Below are positions 14,354 through 15,320 of a stretch of 15,320 nt of DNA, in pieces. Source of the stretch: JAQWQB01 sp047636995 (GTDB lineage Bacteria > Bacteroidota > Bacteroidia > Flavobacteriales_D > Sanyastnellaceae). Made by a program: the position numbers and the translations under genes. How positions within the stretch are numbered: position 1 is the first letter of the stretch; each line of letters begins with the position of its first letter. The notes beneath the pieces are model-generated. The model worked only from the letters and a program-made list of their open reading frames with translations. It had not been told where the DNA came from and made no database searches. The stretch spans positions 1 through 15,320 of the forward strand of contig JBLIGQ010000060.1 in NCBI GenBank assembly GCA_047636995.1. The letters are read 5' to 3'.

Positions 14354-15320
14354 CCGAACTTGCGCCGAAAGAGGCTATCAAGAAGTTCTTTGGGTTTGAT
14401 GGGTTCAAGGGAGACCAAGAAAACATTATCAAGAGCTTACTGGAAGGACGTGATACATTCGTCATCATGCCCACAGGAGGGGGGAAAAGTATGTGCTATC
14501 AGCTTCCAGCTTTAATGAGCGAAGGAACAGCCATTGTTGTATCTCCACTCATCGCTTTGATGAAGAACCAAGTAGACGCCATTCGTGGGTTTTGTGAAAG
14601 TGACAGTGTTGCGCACTACCTCAATTCGTCACTTAATAAAGGAGAAATCGCAAATGTGAAAGAGGATGTGACTGCGGGCAAAACGAAATTGCTCTACGTA
14701 GCGCCTGAATCTTTGACAAAGCTTGAGAACATTGAGTTTCTCAAAACCATAAAAATTTCTTTCGTAGCCATTGATGAGGCACACTGTATTTCTGAGTGGG
14801 GACATGATTTTCGCCCAGAATACAGAAGGCTTAAGCCCATTATAAAGGAAATTGCTGATGTGCCTGTGATTGCTTTAACAGCTACAGCTACGCCGAAAGT
14901 GCAGCAAGACATTCAAAAGAACTTAGGCATGGTTGATGCCCAAGTCTATAAATCTTCGTTCAACCGTCCTAACCTCTTCTATGAGATTAGAGCGAAGAAA
15001 GAGGCCGTTCGACAAATCATTCAATACATTAAGGCGAATGATGGGAAAAGTGGAATTATCTACTGCCTAAGCCGAAAAAAGGTTGAGGAACTTGCACAAA
15101 TGCTGCAGGTAAATGGTATTAAGGCCTTGGCGTATCATGCTGGGATGGACGGACATTACCGCTCAAGTGTGCAAGACCAGTTCTTGATGCAAGATGTAGA
15201 TGTTATTGTGGCAACCATCGCCTTCGGAATGGGGATTGATAAGCCTGATGTGCGTTTTGTAATGCATTACGACATGCCTAAATCACTGGAGAGCTATTAC
15301 CAAGAAACGGGAAGAGCTGG
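14344..15320 (+). CDS. recQ: ATP-dependent DNA helicase RecQ, N-terminal part (cut by window edge)
   Basis: A 3'-5' superfamily 2 DNA helicase acting in recombination and replication-fork repair. The first 325 codons are in the window and remain open to the right edge. Helicase motifs in order: motif 0 FKGDQENII (21-29), Walker A MPTGGGKSMCYQLPA (42-56), motif Ia VVSPLIALMKNQV (65-77), DEAH box (144-147) continuing into the RecQ-specific aromatic-rich loop CISEWGHDFRPEY (148-160), motif III ALTATAT (177-183), motif IV IIYCLSRKKVE (238-248), motif V VATIAFGMGIDKPDVR (289-304) and motif VI QETGRAG at the edge. The zinc-binding, winged-helix and HRDC regions would lie outside. The ATG at 14344 is preceded by A-rich sequence rather than a Shine-Dalgarno, and the start fits homologous N-termini. 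It is divergent from kdsD with 92 bp between the starts. Confidence 0.96.
   Translation, partial: MTTTELAPKEAIKKFFGFDGFKGDQENIIKSLLEGRDTFVIMPTGGGKSMCYQLPALMSEGTAIVVSPLIALMKNQVDAIRGFCESDSVAHYLNSSLNKGEIANVKEDVTAGKTKLLYVAPESLTKLENIEFLKTIKISFVAIDEAHCISEWGHDFRPEYRRLKPIIKEIADVPVIALTATATPKVQQDIQKNLGMVDAQVYKSSFNRPNLFYEIRAKKEAVRQIIQYIKANDGKSGIIYCLSRKKVEELAQMLQVNGIKALAYHAGMDGHYRSSVQDQFLMQDVDVIVATIAFGMGIDKPDVRFVMHYDMPKSLESYYQETGRA

Noticed and set aside
1..15320. CRISPR array, prophage, insertion sequence, toxin-antitoxin or defence island
   Set aside because: No direct-repeat arrays, transposase or integrase motifs, or terminal inverted repeats were seen; every large frame belongs to a core or envelope family. 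I found no sign of a new system.

Overview
The window looks like chromosomal core sequence of a member of the Bacteroidota, most likely a flavobacteria-like marine lineage. Three observations support this. One protein carries a type-B (gliding-motility-associated CHU_C) C-terminal domain and another a type-A 'Por' tail, both sorting signals of the type IX secretion system, which is restricted to this phylum. A DUF5686 outer-membrane protein with a carboxypeptidase-regulatory-like N-domain is present. Start sites lack clear Shine-Dalgarno sequences, and promoters resemble the phylum's TTG / TAnnTTTG pattern. I cannot name the genus. There are ten full-length genes and two cut by the window edges. 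I see no RNA gene, insertion sequence, prophage or CRISPR array.

Layout. (1) 1-1714, minus strand: pepA (leucyl aminopeptidase) followed by the start of pdxA (vitamin B6 synthesis), overlapping as ATGA. (2) 1715-1910: a divergent spacer with an 8-bp perfect inverted repeat in the likely pepA promoter. (3) 1911-5205, plus strand: a large secreted T9SS protein with fibronectin-like modules, then ribE (riboflavin synthase) after one base. (4) 5180-8389, minus strand: a DUF5686 outer-membrane protein whose stop codon directly abuts the start of lptB, the ATPase of the LPS export machine; lptB and ribE converge and overlap by 26 bp. (5) 8390-8545: spacer with a stem-loop candidate. (6) 8546-14251, minus strand: a probable transcription unit read kdsD - tatC - DUF1456 - rlmF - secreted calcineurin-type phosphoesterase. 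(7) 14344 to the right edge, plus strand: recQ, divergent from kdsD.

The genes mostly serve housekeeping and the cell envelope. KdsD begins Kdo synthesis for LPS, LptB powers LPS export, DUF5686 is an outer-membrane barrel, TatC exports folded proteins, and the two T9SS cargoes are secreted or displayed. RibE and PdxA make cofactors, RlmF modifies 23S rRNA, PepA degrades peptides and RecQ unwinds DNA.

I looked for an undescribed system and did not find one. The points most worth checking are the zero-gap DUF5686-LptB pair, the promoter geometry around kdsD/recQ and the phosphoesterase start, the cysteine pair in an enlarged periplasmic loop of TatC, and the inverted repeat upstream of pepA. 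Gene-order remarks about relatives are from memory and unverified.
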